This document shows positions 1 to 14,885 of a DNA stretch of 64,000 nt, in pieces (position 1 is the stretch's first letter; the number at the start of each line of letters is the position of its first letter). The notes below the pieces were generated by a model. That model saw only the letters and a list, made by a program, of their open reading frames with translations, made no database searches and had not been told where the DNA came from. Both the position numbers and the translations under genes were made by a program. Location: positions 62,001 through 126,000 of the forward strand of contig CAJNOJ010000132.1 of assembly GCA_905250025.1 (NCBI GenBank), written 5' to 3'. This stretch comes from Adineta ricciae (lineage: Eukaryota > Rotifera > Eurotatoria > Adinetida > Adinetidae).

Positions 1-3000
1 TGTTTTCAAAGTTATTGTTAATGATTATGGTTTAGAAACTATGCAACATTTGTCAGCTGATAAACAAACTTATGGTTCTTTATTACATTTAATTGACTTT
101 CATTCTTTCGCTACTGAAAATGATAATGATGATATGTTTACTTCTCAAACTACACAAGGTCCTATTCATTTTACCACAAATTATTCCTGTATACCTCAAA
201 CTCCACTCTTTCATTTATTTCATGAACGTATTTCGTCACATGCTAATGCCATCAAATCTACATATATTCGTCGTGATCATATGTTAAAATGCACAGGTAA
301 TAACATATTTTGTTGTGACATATCTCATAAGCATTTCCGCTTTAGAACAACGACAAGAATCAGAAGATGATGTTTGTGATAGTTCCTTCAAGGTTACTAC
401 CAATTCGAATTTTACAATCAAGAATAACAACACTCCTTTGACATTTGAACGTTTTCGTTCTGAACTTATAACTTCAATTAAAAATGATAAAATATTAAGT
501 GAGGCCGTCAATAGTTCTACTGTTCATTCATACTGTCAAGATCTTGTCAGTACATCGTGTTCGATGATCGAACACAATTTTCATTACGATCGTGTTCAAC
601 AACAACAAACTGCCGAATTTATCTCAAAATGGTTATCATTTATCGATCATAGTGATCGACAATCCAACGAATATGACACCCCAAAAGATATCTGGCTTCT
701 AGGACATATTTACACAACATTTGAATACGAAAAAAGTGATCTACTTTCAATGTACACTGCTTGTCGAATCATGCATCATTTAGAATTGACACAATCCTCA
801 TTTACTAATGTATTTGCTGAACGATCTGGCGACCGTTCTGTTCTTCGAGAAGCTTTTTTTCGTTCTATTTTCGATCAATTATGGTCAAGTCTTTGTCAAT
901 CATCTTCCAATACAGAGAATCATTATCACAAATGGATTTTTACATATACATTTATATCCAAATATTATCCATCAGAAAAAGTTCTAGAAGGTATACCACT
1001 AATCGACATCAAATGTCAGATTCAATTGATGAATTTGGCTTATTTGATATTTTTAAATGAAAAAATTCCTAAACCACAAAAGTTAGTAACAAATTTATTG
1101 GATAAATTACAAATCAATACAAGATCGGATTGTTTAGTTTTATTACCGAAAATTCTTGAAATAATCCACGAAGAAAATCTTGATAATTCAACATGGATGA
1201 TCGATGTACAACAATGGATTCTAGTCATTTGTAAATCATCAACAGAATCGAAAGAAGAAATACTTCGAACTTTACTTTCTTATTTGAATCAATCGACAAC
1301 TTCTCTTTCATTATCAACAAAACAATTTCTATTCGATCAATTAATTGAATTATTCCTCAAGATAAACAAAGACAGTGAATCGAACACGGATTTATGGGAT
1401 CGTTTTAGTTTACTATCAATTCTTATCGAATGTGTTTCAAACGTTGATCATTATCAAATTTTTTTCCATCCATCAATGAAAATCAATGATCAAAAAATGA
1501 TTCTATTTGATCTCTACTTTTTTCATCTTCGTGCTCTATTAAAACATCAAAATCTTACATTTGCATTTTTAAACAAAGGTATGCTTCTTGGATTATCAAA
1601 TATCCAAACAAAAGAGAAGAAAAATCTAGCTGAAAATTTATTTAAACAATTGAAAAATTATTTTCTTTCAATTATCATGGCACTTTTACTCATCGATATC
1701 GAATCCAATCAAAATGATGAAAACGACATTCTAAAAGCATTTTCATCTTTGACAGATGATCTGTTTTCTATTAATCCTACAATGGAATATCTTCCCGATT
1801 ATCTTAAACTCTTTCTTTCCACCATTATATCAAAGAAATCTTGGGATTATTTATTCAATTTATTAAGATCGGAAAAACTACGAATGATTAACAAAGATTG
1901 GACAACAGTTCTTTATCGATTACTTCATTTAAATGAAACGAATGATCAAAGTTTAAATTTACATTTATCACATCAAATTCAGTTTACTTTTTCAACAAAT
2001 TCAAATAAATCGTCGAGTTTTCCTGATCTCCATCAACCATATGAAACATTACGAACACTGATGAAAACATCAATAGAAAATAATACCGGCGAAGATGTAT
2101 GGCAAGAAGTCATTCATTGGATGCAAAATCAAGTAGATTGTGAATCACTAGAGATGAGTGTTAATCAATTAAAATCCATGTTATTCTTAAGTATTTACTA
2201 TGATTATTATTGTACTAATCAATTAGAATTAGTTCAGCCATTAGTTGATGTACTTCAAGAGTTATCATTCTTTTCTGAGGAAGAATTCAGTGTATTTCGT
2301 GCTTTAGTAAATCCTGAACAATACATCATAGGTTACAATTCGCCTGATAATACTAACTCAATAAATAAACTTTTTCAAATCAATTGTCAAACAAGTTTTG
2401 AATTGTCTTTACGTCATTTATTAGTAAATTTAATGGCAATGATCCTATTAGGCGGTGATGAATCATTTCTTTGGACATTTGTATTTGATCCATTGTCTTT
2501 AGAACATACGTACGGTCAGTTTTATTTCATATGATAAATCTTGAAAATTTAGTTCTATTGTTGATATGAAAAGGTTTTGGGTCGACATACCAATCACCAA
2601 TCGAACAACATGGTGTGCATTACGATTGTGGATGTGTTATCACTGAAGATGGTGTTCTTGAACGATCATTCGATTCAACTGATAACAGTGGATTAAGCGT
2701 TCCAGCTGTATATGTGGCTTATTTTTCTACATTTGGTGCATTGGTATGTTGAATTTTCTACATATTTTTAATCATGTTCTTTTTCTTCAAAGGCTTGGCA
2801 TCTATTAACATGTGACAGAGGAGCTGACAATTTGTATGGTCCAATTTTGTCACCAAGGGCAATCGAAACAACTGCTCATGATCATAGAGAAAATGATCGA
2901 GAAACGCTCACTAAAGTCTGTGATTTTGTCTATGCTAGATTATCGTCGACGTTTGATTTTCTATCCGTTCGATTAAATCATGACGGTGCTTGTCTTTTAT

Positions 3001-6000
3001 TAACTCGTTGTTTCGAACAGATGGCTTCTTTAACTGATACAGAACAGGAATGGATTCAGCCCGTTTATACAACATTCAATGAAAAGCAAAATGCTGAACA
3101 AGAATTTGAGCGACATGTTTTCTATTATGTATTCGATAGATTAATTAACTATAAAGCTGATATCAATCATAGAATTCTTCAATCACAAATTCAAATCAAT
3201 CTTCAAGAATATTGCGATCAAATGCCATTCACCATTGAATTTCAACATTTTCAAACACTACTTAATCATTCCAAAACAGAAGCTTCATCAAATTTTCAAC
3301 TTCTTCGATTGATTTTGGATTCATTCAATATTTTAAAAGTAACAAAACTAATCATTCCACTTACACGGTTTTACCTTCTTTTACATCACACGTACACACA
3401 ATTAATTAAACAAGATGAATTATTTACAATTTCTCTGAACGAATTATTCGAGCGTGCTGAAAGATGCTCTTATCAATACGATAGTTCACGTAATCAAAGC
3501 GAAAAAGAAAATCATCGAGAAATCATTAAAGAAGGTATTGATGCAGTCAACAGTTATCATCAATTTTCTGATGGACTTATTCAACCAGGTGCTTGTAATC
3601 ATACGGAAAAATTTTCAACAATAACCTTTGATTCACCAGTCAATGTTTTACTCACAACGAGCAATTCAGACGAAGGAAACATTATTATGCGAATACTCAC
3701 GTAAGAACATTCTTAGAATGATCGACATGGTGTCAAGAAATAAAAACTGATGTTTTTTCTTCTTCATTCTAGTGTTTTAATTCGACGTCACAATCGTATT
3801 TTGAGAGTATTATCAAATGAAATGTGTACAAATAACCATTACGATCACAGTACTTTGAAATATTTAGTAAATGACATAACGTCAAAGAAGATTTCCATTC
3901 TACAACTAATTAATCATAATACTGGGATTATATCATTAGATGAACAAGATTGTCAATGGACTCAAAGATTATGTCAGTCATGCATAATTAGCAATGATGA
4001 GTATGCTTTTATTAATAACAAATCTTCATATACGTTCGATTTTGAATACATTCAATCACAAATTATTCGAATCTATTTACTTTATTGTGAAATAAATTAT
4101 GATCATATCACTCAAATTTATCAATGTTATATCGAACAAATGTCAACAAAAACAGAGAACGAAGATTTAGACCTACATGAGAAATATATGTTATTATTTA
4201 ATAATGAACAGATTGAGTCTGAATGGAATTATTTGAAAACTATACCTTTAGATAATCTTTATAATTCCTTTACATTATTAAAACAAATTGCCTCATCATT
4301 AAAAACATTCTCAAATGATCTTGATCAACCAAGTACTCTTTACAGTTTTCTTGGTTCAACCGATGAAGGTCGTGATATACTTGAACGAATAAAACAACAT
4401 GGAATTCGTGATTTTTCTCTATGCCATTTAAATCATATGATTAAACTTTATGCACAATCAATAAACGGATTTGAGCATTTATTTGCGGATGTATCACCTT
4501 TGTTACGAATGTCCATTGAACCTCAACTAGATGCCGAATTAACTCAACAATTTGATGAGCATATTCTGCAATTAAATTATGATAATAATATAGAGAACTT
4601 TCAAGAAATGAATAAAATAATAACCGAATTCCTTAATGATTTAAAGGATTCAAAAGATTTAATGTTACAACAATCTTCACAATGTTTTAAAACAACTTGT
4701 CAAATTCTCGAGATACATAATCCGATTTTACAATGGATACCAGAGGGAATTCGTTGTGAAAACTATGTCGCAATCAATATTCATCTCATTCGAATACGAT
4801 CGACTCTTCAGGAATCAAAAGTTAATGTCGAAGAAAAAACAATCAGATTATGGCAAGAACAAACCGAATGTGAAGATAAGGATTCTGAAACACATTCACA
4901 CTCGGCTGACCCAGATGAATATTCGGAATCTGAAGAAGCAGATTATCATAGCATGTCATCTTCACCATCAGTAACAAGACAGAACTCAATTGGTGAAACT
5001 AATCCAACGTATTCGCGTTCGCCATCACAACAACTGGAAACACCTGAAATTGAACCTTTAATTTATGACTCATTATTCCAACTTAACTTGAGATCCGTAT
5101 CATATTTATCATTAAAATTTATGCAAAGTTTACATCAATATCGAACAGAACGTATCACAGAAGCTGTAAGTGCAAGTAGTGCACTAAGATTCATAGTTAC
5201 TCTTCCTGATGAAAAATCGATCGCACCATTCATGTGTAAAGCAGAGAAATCTCAAGCACGTTTAAAGAAAATCTTTGATGATAATCATTACGATCATAAC
5301 GAGTTCGCTTTGATTGATAAAAATCAAATATTCGTCGACATAAATGAAGATAATTTTCTTCCATCACAAAAATCACCAATTGAATATCGTATCGTGAAAC
5401 AAGAAGATCTAGTTTGTGTGAAATTCCATTTTCATTCATTAAACATCGAATATGTCACAACGATTACAAATCAACTCGAAACGATAATCAAACATTTTAT
5501 TAATAATCATATTCAACCAAATGACAAATATCTTTGTTTCTATGATCAATATGGAGCTTTGATTGAGAATGTTTGTATCGAAAATGTTTTTGATAAGAGT
5601 GAAAAATGTGTGAACATCGTAGTAAAAGAAAAGACAGTTGATGATAACAGTATATGCGAAATAAATCTGACAAGTAAAGAAAGTAAGAAATCATATAGTT
5701 ATTTTCTGATGATTGTAGAATATTTTAGATATACATCAATCAACGATTTACTTCGATTTGGAATCAACATGGTTCAATATTGAACAATGGTTAAAAGATT
5801 TTTGTCAAAGAAATCATCTCTCTGTTAATGATTATGCTTTTATGATGGCAAAAGAACGAATACTATGTGAAAAAACTGAATCAATTGGTTCAATTATAGA
5901 TGCAACGCAATCAAATCTAGTCGATGTTATTAATCAACAAGTGATCACTTCCGTAACTGTTTCATATGAAAATAAGAGTGAAAGTTTCCATGTTCTGGCA

Positions 6001-7104
6001 TCGATGAAAATCATCCAATTATTCAAAGATAAAAATTTCCAAGAAAATTTTAATATAATCGATCATGCACTGAAGAATTTTATGGTAAATTTAGAAAAAG
6101 AAAACGAAAGTTTGACTCTTACGGAAGAACAAATGCAACAATCTATCGAAACGTATCGTTCAGCATCGAACGATTCACTTCATCTTCGATTGTTTATACC
6201 AACAAGTATCATGATAAAATACAATGAAGAGATTCTTTCATTAGTTTTGCAGACGCGAAATATAACAATTCGAGAAATATTGAAAAAACTTGATGAATCA
6301 ATGATTCTTCATCGATGTTTAGTTTTAAAAGAAACAAAAAGAGTGCTAGATGGAAATGAAGTTCTTTCAGATTTATGTGGAATTGAATTTCTTTTAGTTG
6401 AGGAAAACGAAATACGTCACGTTTGCATTCAATTGGCAGAAATCAACATTAGACAACGTTTTATCAAACATGCGACAATAGCCGATCTATGCAAAGAACA
6501 AAAAATCATCCTTGATACTCAACATGTTATCTACTCAAACGAAATTATTTTATTACCAGAAACACCGTTAACTTGCTTTCAATCAAAAACACCAATATGC
6601 TTTTCCATTACGGAAAAAAATTTACCCATTCGTGTTACAGTGAGGGACGATCAACAACAAAACTCAATCACATTTTTTTGTGATTCTTCAATGAGTATCG
6701 AATATCTTCGTTCTCTTTCTTGTCACTTCTTGTGTGTAATCAAAGATAATGCTAAATTAGCGTTAACTGATGGAACAATAACCGATGATGATCTGTCGTT
6801 AATGGACATTGTTGAAAACCTGACAGAAATAGAGTTTCAACTCAGTACTCCACTATGCTTGTCTTGTTCAATTACATGTTCAAATCATACGATAGTATTG
6901 CCTTGTCAATTAAATCAAACAATCTCATCACTGGTCAGTGATTTGTTCAATCAACTTTCGATTCCATTTGATCAAATGCAAACATATACATTATTTGCTT
7001 TGGGTACAGTGGAAAATGAAATCGATGTCGAATTATCCATTGAAGATATAAAAGATTTATTTCCTTCGTCAACTTCAACGATTAAGATCGAACTGAGAAA
7101 ATGA
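1..7104 (+). CDS. RNF213-like giant protein, C-terminal part, copy A (5' end outside window)
   Basis: The gene is open at the left edge. Six exons join in frame through GT-AG introns: 1-296, 346-2514, 2574-2743, 2793-3700, 3773-5682 and 5729-7104 (TGA), giving about 2,275 residues. An AATAAA follows at 7179. The last intron is supported because it alone links the frame ending near 5780 to the frame that runs to 7104. The protein is largely helical. A stretch encoded around 2574-2900 (HYDCGCVITEDG, then LSVPAVYVAYFSTFGALAWH, then LYGPILSPRAIE) and a later FVYARLSSTFDFLSVRLNHD segment resemble, from memory, the region C-terminal to the RING/RZ module of RNF213-family E3 ligases. No RING, RZ or AAA motif lies in the window; these would be upstream. 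The final 450 residues hold short ubiquitin-like-looking beta stretches that I cannot name. The exon model is firm; the family name is tentative. Confidence 0.6.
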
Positions 7105-7616
7105 CACACTAAGAAGATTGAGCTTTCTATATTTTAATCATGATTATGGATTCTTCGTTTTTTCAATTACAAGTGAATAATAAATAAATAAATCATACCA
7201 AAAGAAATGTTACTGTGAAGCTAGCACGAACAAATAGTGTGTTAGCTAAAAACGTTTTTACTAAATAAGTTCCGTCCATGAAAACTTCACCATTCGTTGC
7301 AGAATTAAATTCAGCATCGAACAGAACGTATTCCTGAAGACGGGAATTCATTTGAACATAAGGTTTTATATGATTTTTCGTATTCTGGTGTTAGCTTCAC
7401 ACTGATTCCGTTTCCATTAGAGTTCAACGAACTCTATCGTCACTCTTATCCATACTCTTGCCTTTTTACATATCTGTTTGCTAACCCCATCTCACCTGTT
7501 GAAGATTGGAGTACAGCATTGGCAGTTGACAGAGTAGATGAGTCATTGTTCAAGTATATTTTAGCTTGCCATTTGCATCATAGTCAATCACAACTTGAAA
7601 TTACTTAGTGTACACC
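7105..7616. other. Intergenic spacer between giant gene copy A and PP1-like gene
   Basis: It holds the 3' end signals of the giant gene (overlapping AATAAA units near 7179-7191). The rest is spacer that matches 14433-14885 closely, except for about 60 bp near 7208-7266 missing from the other copy. I see no convincing coding exon. Confidence 0.6.
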
Positions 7617-8015
7617 ATGGCAGCCAGCAACGATGATGCACAAGTGAACATCGATGATCTGATTGAACGACTTCTTCAAGGTTCGTTCATTTTCAATTTT
7701 CTCCTTTTTCGAAAAATATTCACAGTCGAATACCATTTCTCTCATTCAAGCACGTAAGGTTCCTGCGACGGATAATTTTGTTCAGATGTCGCTGGAAGAA
7801 ATGAATTTCTTATGCGAGAAATCCGAAGAAATCTTTCTCAATCAACCCGTACTTCTCGACCTGCAAGCTCCGATCACTATATGTGGTATACGATAAAAGT
7901 TGAAAATCTAACTCTTGAAATTGCTACATATGCACTAGGCAGCATACACGGTCAATATACTGATTTACTTCATCATTTTGATCAAGGCGGTTTTCCACCT
8001 CAAACAAATTACCTT
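7617..8015 (+). CDS. PP1-like phosphatase gene, copy A, first three exons only
   Basis: Exons are 7617-7680, 7751-7885 and 7939-8015, where the contig ends at an N. The product begins [20 protein letters not shown] and continues through [20 protein letters not shown] and APITICG, which matches the N-terminus of PP1 catalytic subunits (PPP family). The metal-binding GDIHGQ motif reads GSIHGQ, so the first metal-ligand aspartate is serine. The 3' exons are missing only because of the join at 8016; they should be among those at 15286-16597 or 17204-18244. Its position directly after the giant gene is the same as in the second copy. Confidence 0.8.
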
Positions 8016-8016
8016 N
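8016..8016. other. Single-N contig join
   Basis: A lone N links exon 3 of a PP1-like gene to the middle of an exon of the giant gene, which cannot be a natural junction. The 221 bases to its left recur unchanged, by eye, at 15064-15284 and 15286-15506. Confidence 0.9.
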
Positions 8017-11000
8017 AATCATCTCACCATCCAGAGAATCACTATCAAAGATGGATTTATACATATACATTTATATCCAAATATTATCCATCAGAAAAAG
8101 TTCTACGAAGTATGCAACTAATCGATATTAAATGTCAGATTCAATTAATGAATTTGGCTTATTTGATATTTTTAAATGAAAAAATTCCTAAACCACAAAA
8201 GTTAGTAACAAATTTATTGGAAAAACTACAAATCAATACAAGATCGGATTGCTTAGTTTTATTACCAAAGATTCTTGAAATAATCCACGAAGAAAATCTT
8301 GATAATTCAACATGGATGATCGATGTACAACAATGGATCATAGTCATTTGTAAATCATCAACAGAATCGATTGAAGAAATACTTCGAACTTTACTTTCTT
8401 ATTTGAATCAATCGACAACTTCTCTTTCATTATCAACAAAACAATTTCTATTCGATCAATTAATTGAATTATTCCTGAAGCTAAACAAAGACAATGAACC
8501 GAACACGGATTTATGGGATCGTTTTGGTTTACTATCAATTCTTATTGAATGTGTTTCGAACGTTGACCATTATGAAATTTTATTCCATCCATCGATGAAA
8601 ACCAATGATCAAAAAATTATTCTATTTGATCTTTACTTTTTTCATCTTCGTGCTCTATTAAAACATCAAAATATTATACTTGCATTTTTAAACAAAGGTA
8701 TGCTTCTTAGATTATCAAATATCCAAACAAAAGAGAAGAAAAATCTAGCTGAAAGTTTATTTAAACAGTTGAAAAATTATTTTCTTTCAATTATCATGGC
8801 ACTTTTACTCATCGATATCGAATCCAATGAAAATGATGAAAACGACATTCTAAAAGCATTTTCATGTTTAATAGATGATCTGTTTTCTATTAATCCTACA
8901 ATGGAATGTCTTCCCGATTATCTTAAACTCTTTCTTTCAACCATTATATCAAAGAAATCTTGGGATTATTTATTCAATTTATTAAGATCGGAAAAACTAC
9001 GAATGATAAACAAAGATTGGACAACAGTTCTTTATCGATTACTTCATTTAAATGAAACGAATGATCAAAGTACGAATTTACATTTATCACATCAAATTCA
9101 GTTTACTTTTTCAACAAATGCAAATAAATCTTCGAGTTTTCCTGATCTCCATCAACCATATGAAACATTACGAATACTGATGAAAACATCAATAGAAAAT
9201 AATACCGGCGAAGATGTATGGCAAGAAGTCATTCATTGGATGCAAAATCAAGTAGATTGTGAATCACCAGAGATGAGTGTTAATCAATTAAAATCCATGT
9301 TATTCTTAAATATTTACTATGATTATTATTGTACTAATCAATTAGAATCAGTTCGGGCATTCGTTGATGTGCTTCAAGAGTTATCATTCTTTTCTGAGGA
9401 AGAATTCACTGTATTTCGTGCTTTAGTAAATCCTGAACAATATATCATAGGCTATCATTCGCCTGATAATGCTAACTCAATAAATAAACTTTTTCAAATC
9501 AATTGTCAAACAAGTTTTGAATTATCTTTACGTCATTTATTAGTAAATTTAATGGCAATGATCCTATTAGGCGATGAGAAGTCATTTCTTTGGACATTTG
9601 CATTCGATCCATTGTCTTTAGAACATACGTACGGTAAGTTTTATTTCACATGATAAATCTTGAAAATTTAGTTCTATTGTTGATATAAAAAGGTTTTGGG
9701 TCGACATACCAATCACCAATCGAATCAGATGGTGTGCATTACGATTGTGGATGTGTCATTACTGAAGATGGTGTTCTTGAACGATCATTCGATTCAGCTG
9801 ATAACAGTGGATTAAGCGTTCCAGCTGTATATGTGGCTTATTTTTCTACATTTGGTGCATTGGTATGTTGAATTTTCTACGGATTTTTAATCATGTTCTT
9901 TTCTTCAAAGGCTTGGCATCTATTAACATGTGACAGAGGAGCTGCAACTTTGTATGGTCCAATTTTGTCACCAAGGGCAATCGAAACAACTGCTGATGAT
10001 CATAGAGAAAATGATCGAGATACGCTCACTAAAGTCTGTGATTTTGTCTATGCTAGATTGTCGTCGACGTTTGATTTTCTATCCGTTCGATTAAATCATG
10101 ATGATGCTTGTCTTTTATTAACTCGTTCTTTCGAACAGATGGCTTCTTTAACTGATACAAAACAAGAATGGATTCAGCCCGTTTATAGAACATTCGATGA
10201 AAAGCAAAATGCTGAACAAGAATTTGAGCGACATGTTTTCTATTATGTATTCGATAGATTAATTAACTATAAAGCTGATATCAATCATAGAATTCTTCAA
10301 TCACAAATTCAAATCAATCTTCAAGATTATTGCGATCAAATGCCATTCACCATCGAATTTCAACATTTTCAAACACTACTTAACCATTCCAAAATAGAAG
10401 TTTCATCAAATTTTCAANATGCTGAACAAGAATTTGAGCGACATGTTTTCTATTATGTATTCGATAGATTAATTAACTATAAAGCTGATATCAATCATAG
10501 AATTCTTCAATCACAAATTCAAATCAATCTTCAAGATTATTGCGATCAAATGCCATTCACCATCGAATTTCAACATTTTCAAACACTACTTAACCATTCC
10601 AAAATAGAAGTTTCATCAAATTTTCAACTTCTTCGATTGATTTTGGATTCATTCAATATTTTAAAAGTAACAAAACTAATCATTCCACTTACACGGTTTT
10701 ACCTTCTTTTACATCACACATACACACAATTAATTAAACAAGATGAATTATTTACAATTTCTCTGAACGAATTACTTGAGCGTGCTGAAAGATGTTCTTG
10801 TCAATACGGTAGTTCATATAATCAAAGCGAAAAAGAAAATCATCGACAAATCATTCAAGAAGGTATTGATGCGGTCAATAGTTATCATCAATTTTCTAAT
10901 GGACTTATTCAACCAGGTGCTTGTAATCAAATGGAAAAATTTTCAACAATAACCTTTGATTCGCCAGTCAATGTTTTACTCACAACGAGCAATTCAGACG

Positions 11001-14000
11001 AAGGAAACATTATTATCAGAATACTCACGTAAGAACATTCGCAGGGTGATCGACATGGTCAAGAAATAAAAACTGATTTTTTTCTTCTTCATTCTAGTGT
11101 TTTAATTCGACGTCACGATCGTATTTTGAGAGTATTATCAAATGAAATGTGTACAAATAACCATTACGATCACAGTACTTTGAAATGTTTAGTAAATGAC
11201 ATAACGTCAAAGAAGATTTCCATTCTACAACTAATTAATCATAATACTGGCATTATATCATTAGATGAACAAGATTGTCAATGGACTCAAAGATTATGTC
11301 AATCATGCATAATTAGCAATGATGAGTATGCTTTTATTAATAACAAATCTTCATTTACGTTTGATTTTGAATACATTCAATCACAAATTATTCGAATCTA
11401 TTTACTTTATTGTGAAATAAACTATGATCATATCACTCAAATTTATCAATGTTACATCGAACAAATGTCAACAAAAACAGAGAACGAAGATTTAGACCTG
11501 CATGAGAAATATATGCTATTATTTAATAATGAACAGATTGAGTCTGAATGGAATTATTTGAAAACTATACCTTTAGATAAACTTTATAATTCCTTTACAT
11601 TATTAAAACAAATTGCCTCATCATTAAAAACGTCTTCAAACGATCTTGATCAACCAAGTACTCTTTACAGTTTTCTTGGTTCAACCGATGAAGGCCGTGA
11701 TTTACTTGAACGAATAAAGCAACATGGAATTCGCGATTTTTCTTTATGCTATTTAAATCATATGATTAAACTTTATGCACAATCAATAAACGGATTTGAG
11801 CATTTATTTGCAGATGTATCACCTTTGTTACGAATGTCCATTGAACCTCAACTAGATGCCGAATTAACTCAACAATTTGATGAGCATATTCTACAATTAA
11901 ATTATGATAATAGTATAGAGAAATTTCAAGAAATGAATCAAATAATAACCGAATTCCTCAATGATTTAAAGGATTCAAAAGATTTAATGTTACAACAATC
12001 TTCACAATGCTTTAAAACAACGTGTCAAATTCTTGAGATACATAATCCGATTTTACAATGGATACCAGAGGGAATTCGTTGTGAAAATTATGTGGCAATA
12101 AATATTCATCTCATTCGAATACGATCGATTCTTCAGGAATCAAAAGTTAATGTCGAAGAAAAAACAATCAGATTATGGCAAGAACAAACAGAATGTGAAG
12201 ATAACGATTCTGAAACACATTCACACTTGGCTGACCCAGACGAATATTCGGAATCCGAAGAACTAGATTATCACAGCATGTCATCTTCACCATCAGTAAC
12301 AAGACAGAACTCAGTTGGTGAAACTAATCCAACGTATTCGCGTTCGCCATCACAACAACTGGAAACATCTGAAATTGAACCTTTAATTTATGACTCATTA
12401 TTCCAACTTAGCTTGAGATCAGTATCATATTTATCATTGAAATTTATGCAAAGTTTACATCAGTATCGAACAGAACGTATCACGGAAGCTGTAAGTGCAA
12501 GTAGTGCACCAAGATTCATAGTTACACTTCCTGGTGAAAAATTGATCGCACCATTCATGTGTAAAGCAGAGAAATCTCAAGCACGTCTAAAGAAAATCTT
12601 TGATGATAATCACTACGATCATAATGAGTTCGCTTTAATTGATATCAATCAAATATTCGTCGACATAAATGAAGATAATTTTCTTCCACTACAAAAATCA
12701 CCAATTGAATATCGTATCGTTAAACGAGAAGATCTAGTTTGTGTGAAATTCCATTTTCACTCATTAAACATCGAATATGTCACAACAATTACAAATCAAC
12801 TCGAAACGATAATCAAACATTTTATTAATAATCATATTCAATCAAATGACAATTATCTTTGTTTCTACGATCAATATGGAGCTTTAATTGAGAATGTTTG
12901 TATCGAAAATGTATTTGATAAGAGTGAAAAATGTGTGAACATCGTAGTAAAAGAAAAGACAGTTGATGATAACAGTATATGCGAAATAAATCTGACAAGC
13001 AAAGAAAGTAAGAAATCATATAATTATTTTCTGATTATTGTAGAATATTTTAGATGTACATCAATCAACGATTTTCTTCGATTTGGAAGCAACATGGTTC
13101 AATATTGAGCAATGGTTGAAAGTTTTTTGTCAAAGAAATCATCTCTCTGTTAATGATTATGCTTTTATGATGGCAAAAGAACGAATACTATGCGAGAAAA
13201 CTGAATCCATTGGTTCAATTATAGATGCAACGCAATCGAGTCTAGTCGATGTTATTAATCAACAACTGATCACTTCCGTAACTATTTCATACGAAAATAA
13301 GAGTGAAAGTTTCCATGTTCTGGCATCGATGAAAATCATCCAATTATTCAAAGATAAAAATTTCCAAGAAAATTTTAATATAATCGATCACGCACTGACG
13401 AATTTCATGGTGAATTTAGAAAAAGAAAACGAAAGTTTGACTCTTACGGAAGAACAAATGCAACAATCTATCGAAACGTATCGCTCAGCATCGAACGATT
13501 CACTTCATTTTCGATTGTTTATACCAACAAGTATCATTATAAAATACAATGAAGAGATCATTCCATTAGTTTTGCAGACGCGAAATATAACAATTCGAGA
13601 AATATTGAAAAAACTGGATGAATCAATGATTCGTCATCGATGTTTAGTTTTAAAAGAAACACAAAGAGTGTTAGAAGGAAATGAAATTCTTTCAGATTTA
13701 TGTGGAATTGAATTTCTTTTAGTTGAGGAAAACGAAATACGTCACGTTTGCATTCAATTTGCAGAAATCAATATTAAACAATGTTTTATTAAACATGCGA
13801 CAATTGCCGATTTATGTAAAGAACAAAAACTTATTCTTGATACTCAACATGTTATCTATTCAAACAAAATTATTTTATTACCAGAAACACCGTTAACTTG
13901 TTTTCAATCAAAAACACCAATATGCTTTTCCATTACTGAAAACAATTTACCCATTCGTGTTACAGTGAAAGACGATCAACAACCGCAAAAGTCAATCACA

Positions 14001-14432
14001 TTTTTTTGTGATTCTTCAATAACTATCGAAGATCTTCGTTCTCTTTCTTGTCACTTCTTGTGTGTAATCGAAGATGGTGCTAAATTAGCGTTAACTGATG
14101 GGACAATACTCGGCGATGATCTGTCTTTAATGGACATTGTTGAAAACCTGACGGAAATAGAGTTTCAACTCGGTACTCCGCTCTGCTTGTCTTGTTCAAT
14201 TACATGTTCAAATCATACAATAGTATTGCCTTGTCAATTAAATCAAACAATCTCATCATTGGTCAGCGATTTATTCGATCAACTTTCGATTCTATCTGAT
14301 CAAATGGAAACGTATACATTATTTGCTTTGGGTACAGTGGAAACTGGAATCGATGTCGAATTATCGATTGAAGATATAAAAGATTTATTTCCTCCGTCAA
14401 CTTCAACAATTAAGATCGAACTGAGAAAATGA
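8017..14432 (+). CDS. RNF213-like giant protein, C-terminal part, copy B (5' truncated at join)
   Basis: This is the second copy of the gene at 1-7104, starting inside exon 2 (equivalent to about position 899). Exons are 8017-9633, 9693-9862, 9911-11028, 11098-13007 and 13054-14432 (TGA), with every intron at the position used in copy A. The donor after exon 2 is GTAAGT here and GTCAGT in copy A. The products differ by scattered substitutions and no frameshift, so both look functional. The 9911-11028 exon is inflated by an assembly duplication (10209-10417 repeated as 10419-10627 after an N). The extra length is 210 bases, so the frame survives by chance. Family assignment carries the same doubt as copy A. 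Confidence 0.6.
10209..10627 (+). repeat. Unmerged assembly overlap (209 bp repeated across an N)
   Basis: Bases 10209-10417 and 10419-10627 read the same and are separated by one N at 10418. Copy A has this segment once. This is a contig-end overlap that was joined but not merged, not a real internal duplication of the protein. Confidence 0.93.
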
Positions 14433-14885
14433 TACACTGAGAAGACAGCGCTTTCTATATTTTAATCATGATTGGATTCTTCGTTTTTTCAATTACAAGT
14501 GAATAATAAATAAATAAATCATATCAAAAGAAATAAAGTCCCGTCCATGAAAACTTCACCATTCGTTGCAGAATTAAATTCAGCATCGAATAGAACGTAT
14601 TCCTGAAGACGGGAATTCATTTGAACATAAGGTTTTATATGATTTTTCGTATTCTGCTGTTAGCTTCACACTAAGTCCGTTTCCATTAGAGTTCAACGAA
14701 CTCTCTCGTCACTCTTACCCATACTCTTGCCTTTGTACATATCTGTTTGCTAACCCCATCTCACCTGTTGAAAATTGGAGTACAGCATTGGCAGTTGACA
14801 GAGTAGATGAGTCATTGATCAAGTATATTTTAGCTTGCCATTTGCATCATAGTCAATCACAACTTGAAATTACCTAGTGTACACC
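14433..14885. other. Intergenic spacer between giant gene copy B and PP1-like gene
   Basis: It contains AATAAA-type signals near 14508-14520 and sequence matching 7105-7616 minus about 60 bp. I see no coding exon. Confidence 0.6.

Noticed and set aside
8159-8347. Short minus-strand frames inside the giant gene, kept in both copies
   Set aside because: Antisense shadows of a conserved coding exon.
1-14432. True tandem duplication of the giant gene
   Set aside because: The two copies are joined by an N at a position that makes no biological sense (PP1 exon to giant-gene exon). Each copy is followed by its own PP1-like gene, which fits two haplotypes better than a tandem array.
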